DNA of 6,543 bases, from the NCBI GenBank assembly GCA_021806345.1, contig JAJZXP010000094.1:1-6543 (forward strand), written 5' to 3'. Every line of letters starts with the position of its first letter. The first letter of the stretch is position 1. The position numbers and the translations under genes were made by a program. The stretch comes from Thermoplasmata archaeon. Lineage in GTDB: Archaea; Thermoplasmatota; Thermoplasmata; Thermoplasmatales; Thermoplasmataceae. The notes beneath the pieces are model-generated. The model searched no databases. It saw only the letters and a list, made by a program, of their open reading frames with translations, and was not told the DNA's origin. This document shows positions 4,686 through 6,543 of the stretch, in pieces.

Positions 4686-6543
4686 AAATAAGCACCACAA
4701 GTATCAAAACCAAAAAGAAAGCACATATTATATAGATCACATATTGGTTAATATTGCCATTCATGAATTTTCTTGCAAAAATACTTGATAACTTACTGAA
4801 TGAACGTGAGAAATCCAGTATGATCAACCAGAAGATATCGAATGTTCTCTCCTGATATTGCCCTTCACTTTTTTCTTCCTTCGAAAGGTAGATTTTTCTC
4901 ATAATAATTCTCAGATTATTGGCGTAAGCAAATGAATTGAACCAATGTTCCTGCTCTATCCCACCATTCCAGATTGGGATAGGCCTTGATTGTGCTTTTG
5001 AGAAAAGAGCGGCAATTAGGCTGCCCACTGACAAAAAAATAATGATAAAGATAGGAGACATGAATCCAAAGAACCCTCCGGAAAAGCTTGGTGAATAGAT
5101 AAGAAATGGATAGTATATTCCCTTTAAATTGGAAAGAAATATGAGTGTGTGACCTAAGTTGAGGATCTTTGAACCTACAAAAGAGTAGAGGTATATGAAT
5201 GCAGGTGAAAAAATGCTGATCGAAAGAATCAAAATCCCTGCAAGAGAGATTGACTTATTGATGTCTGTGCCATTCTCTTCTGTATCCTTTTTTATTGTCA
5301 TAAAGTTAAAGAATTTTGTAAAAGTAGGTATGGTAATGCCCGCCCCTAACGCAGCCAAAGATCCAGTAACGATAGATACCAAAGCCAGCAGTAGATGAGT
5401 TGAACTTGATGAAATAAACAGCGATTCAAGAAGAAACCACTCTCCAATACCCCCGCCTATCGGGGCCAATCCCATTAAAGAAATTACGGCTATTGCCCCA
5501 CTGAATCTTGAGAAGGGCGATAACTCGCTGCCGGACTTTCCGTTGATACTGTGTTCCCGGCTTCTCGCCGAGATAATGAATACTGCCGATTTGGCCCAAG
5601 CATGGGCTGTTGCAAATATGAATATACCCAACAAAATGAAAAGCTCCATTGACGAATTCCCGTAGTAATTCCAACATATTGCCATACCGACAAGTAATAT
5701 CATGGCACCGGAGTTTTCAACAGTGCTGTAGGCGGGGAGCATTTTAGAGTTTTCTGATGAAAGGGCATAGATTGAACCGAACATGAGGGAAAAGGAACCT
5801 ATGATCATCAAAACCAAACCCAGGACCAAGTTAGCGGTGGAGGATACAACAAACAATACGATACCGTACAGAGCAAGTGTGGTCATGGCAGCGCTAAATA
5901 TGATTGAACCTGGTGTGGGAGAATTTCCATGCGCAATGGGCAGCCATTCCACCATCTGTAGCGGTACCATTCCCATTTTAAAAAGAAAACCCAGTACTAT
6001 CACAGTGAGAATGTATGGATTGCTTAAGGAATGCCCGAGAATAAGAGTTCCGGTAGAAAAATAGTACCCTGCAAACCCAACAGTTAAGAATAAAGTGCTT
6101 AACTCTCCAAAGGCAATGAACACAAATGAAGGGTAAGCCTTAGAATCTTTTTTGAAACCGATCAGAAGGTATCCGGAAATCGTCATTAATTCCCAGAACA
6201 TCAAGAACAGAACCACATTCCATGAAATTATTACCGAATTGATAGAAAGCAAGGTAAGACCTATAAAGAATGATAATTTTTTATCCTGTGGAAGGTATTT
6301 GATGGACAGTGAAAATACCATTATTTCAACTACTGAAATAATGAATAGAAAGACTGAATTTAACTGATTGAGCGCGAAATTTATGTTTTCAAAATTGTAC
6401 TTTAACAATGGAAATGAGCCCAGCATTGTGAGGATTGAAATCAGTGAGTAAACTATCGAAACCCCCATACCAATCCAGTATGCAATTTTGGGGTTGATCA
6501 ACGAGAGAAATGGAATGAGGACAAAGGTAAGAAACAGGAGGGG
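4684..6543 (-). CDS. proton-pumping antiporter-like subunit (HyfB/HycC/NuoL family), 5' end outside window
   Basis: Polytopic membrane protein of the Mrp-antiporter/complex I family, which moves protons or Na+ in hydrogenase-like or respiratory complexes. Residues are numbered from the first visible codon (6543); 619 are seen. The frame is open to the window edge through a hydrophobic stretch (PLLFLTFVLIPFLSLI), so the TTG at 6501 is internal and the start lies outside. Roughly 14 membrane segments are present. Family marks are Glu118 in FWELMTISGYLLIGF, Lys189 in FLFKMGMVPLQ, WLPIAHGNSPTPGS (200-213), SKMLPAYSTVENSG with K267 and E276, HAWAKSAVF with H314 and K318, GEWFLLESLF with E368 and E373, and a C-terminal IPIWNGG. 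The last part has an amphipathic stretch (about 565-595) before a final helix, as in larger HyfB/NuoL members. HyfB-type is favoured by FWELM and the IPIWNGG site; NuoL cannot be excluded. Partner subunits should lie beyond 6543. Confidence 0.85.
   Translation of the reverse strand, partial: PLLFLTFVLIPFLSLINPKIAYWIGMGVSIVYSLISILTMLGSFPLLKYNFENINFALNQLNSVFLFIISVVEIMVFSLSIKYLPQDKKLSFFIGLTLLSINSVIISWNVVLFLMFWELMTISGYLLIGFKKDSKAYPSFVFIAFGELSTLFLTVGFAGYYFSTGTLILGHSLSNPYILTVIVLGFLFKMGMVPLQMVEWLPIAHGNSPTPGSIIFSAAMTTLALYGIVLFVVSSTANLVLGLVLMIIGSFSLMFGSIYALSSENSKMLPAYSTVENSGAMILLVGMAICWNYYGNSSMELFILLGIFIFATAHAWAKSAVFIISARSREHSINGKSGSELSPFSRFSGAIAVISLMGLAPIGGGIGEWFLLESLFISSSSTHLLLALVSIVTGSLAALGAGITIPTFTKFFNFMTIKKDTEENGTDINKSISLAGILILSISIFSPAFIYLYSFVGSKILNLGHTLIFLSNLKGIYYPFLIYSPSFSGGFFGFMSPIFIIIFLSVGSLIAALFSKAQSRPIPIWNGGIEQEHWFNSFAYANNLRIIMRKIYLSKEEKSEGQYQERTFDIFWLIILDFSRSFSKLSSIFARKFMNGNINQYVIYIICAFFLVLILVVLI

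Noticed and set aside
5195..6367. Plus-strand and alternative minus-strand frames within the antiporter gene
   Set aside because: They are antisense or shifted frames of a well-supported membrane protein, with no domain or initiation signal.
4684..6501. Complete antiporter gene starting at TTG 6501
   Set aside because: The frame continues without a stop through 14 more hydrophobic codons to the window edge, and the sequence there looks like the first membrane helix. The gene is partial.

Overview
The window reads as a piece of an AT-rich archaeal chromosome, most likely from the Thermoplasmata (Thermoplasma/Ferroplasma/Cuniculiplasma-like). This placement rests on several signs. The DnaK is of the archaeal/Gram-positive type without the Proteobacterial insert in the ATPase domain, and from memory it resembles Thermoplasma DnaK closely. 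Promoters have TATA boxes about 26 bp before the likely transcription start. Operon-internal ribosome sites are GGTGA/GTGATCC-like, while at least one gene appears leaderless. Arginine is mostly AGA/AGG, and there is a HyfB-like antiporter subunit. No search was run, so the lineage is an inference.

Layout: (1) 1-319, minus strand: the 5' part of a gene for a small J-domain protein that leaves the window. (2) 320-509: a divergent intergenic region with a TATA box for the plus-strand operon, a weaker one for the J-protein, and a cluster of repeated, partly palindromic TCTAAAA elements. (3) 519-4007, plus strand: a tight operon grpE-dnaK-dnaJ, with gaps of 2 and 7 bases, encoding the complete Hsp70 machine (nucleotide exchange factor, chaperone, class A J-protein). 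(4) 4008-4220: non-coding, with two candidate hairpins, a pair of ACTAAC repeats one helical turn apart, and a TATA box for the next gene. (5) 4239-4679, plus strand: a single-domain universal stress protein (UspA family), probably from a leaderless mRNA. (6) 4684-6543, minus strand: a large membrane protein of the proton-pumping antiporter family (HyfB/HycC/NuoL-like), convergent with the Usp gene, its N-terminus just outside the window.

The left two thirds is a stress/protein-folding locus. DnaK cycles on unfolded proteins, DnaJ (and possibly the divergent J-protein) delivers substrates and stimulates ATP hydrolysis, and GrpE releases ADP. The Usp gene downstream fits the stress theme but has its own promoter. 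The antiporter-like gene probably belongs to a separate respiratory or hydrogenase-like operon lying to the right.

I found no mobile element, CRISPR array or RNA gene, and no clearly new system. The most interesting signals are the repeated operator-like elements between the two divergent chaperone units and the second J-protein itself.
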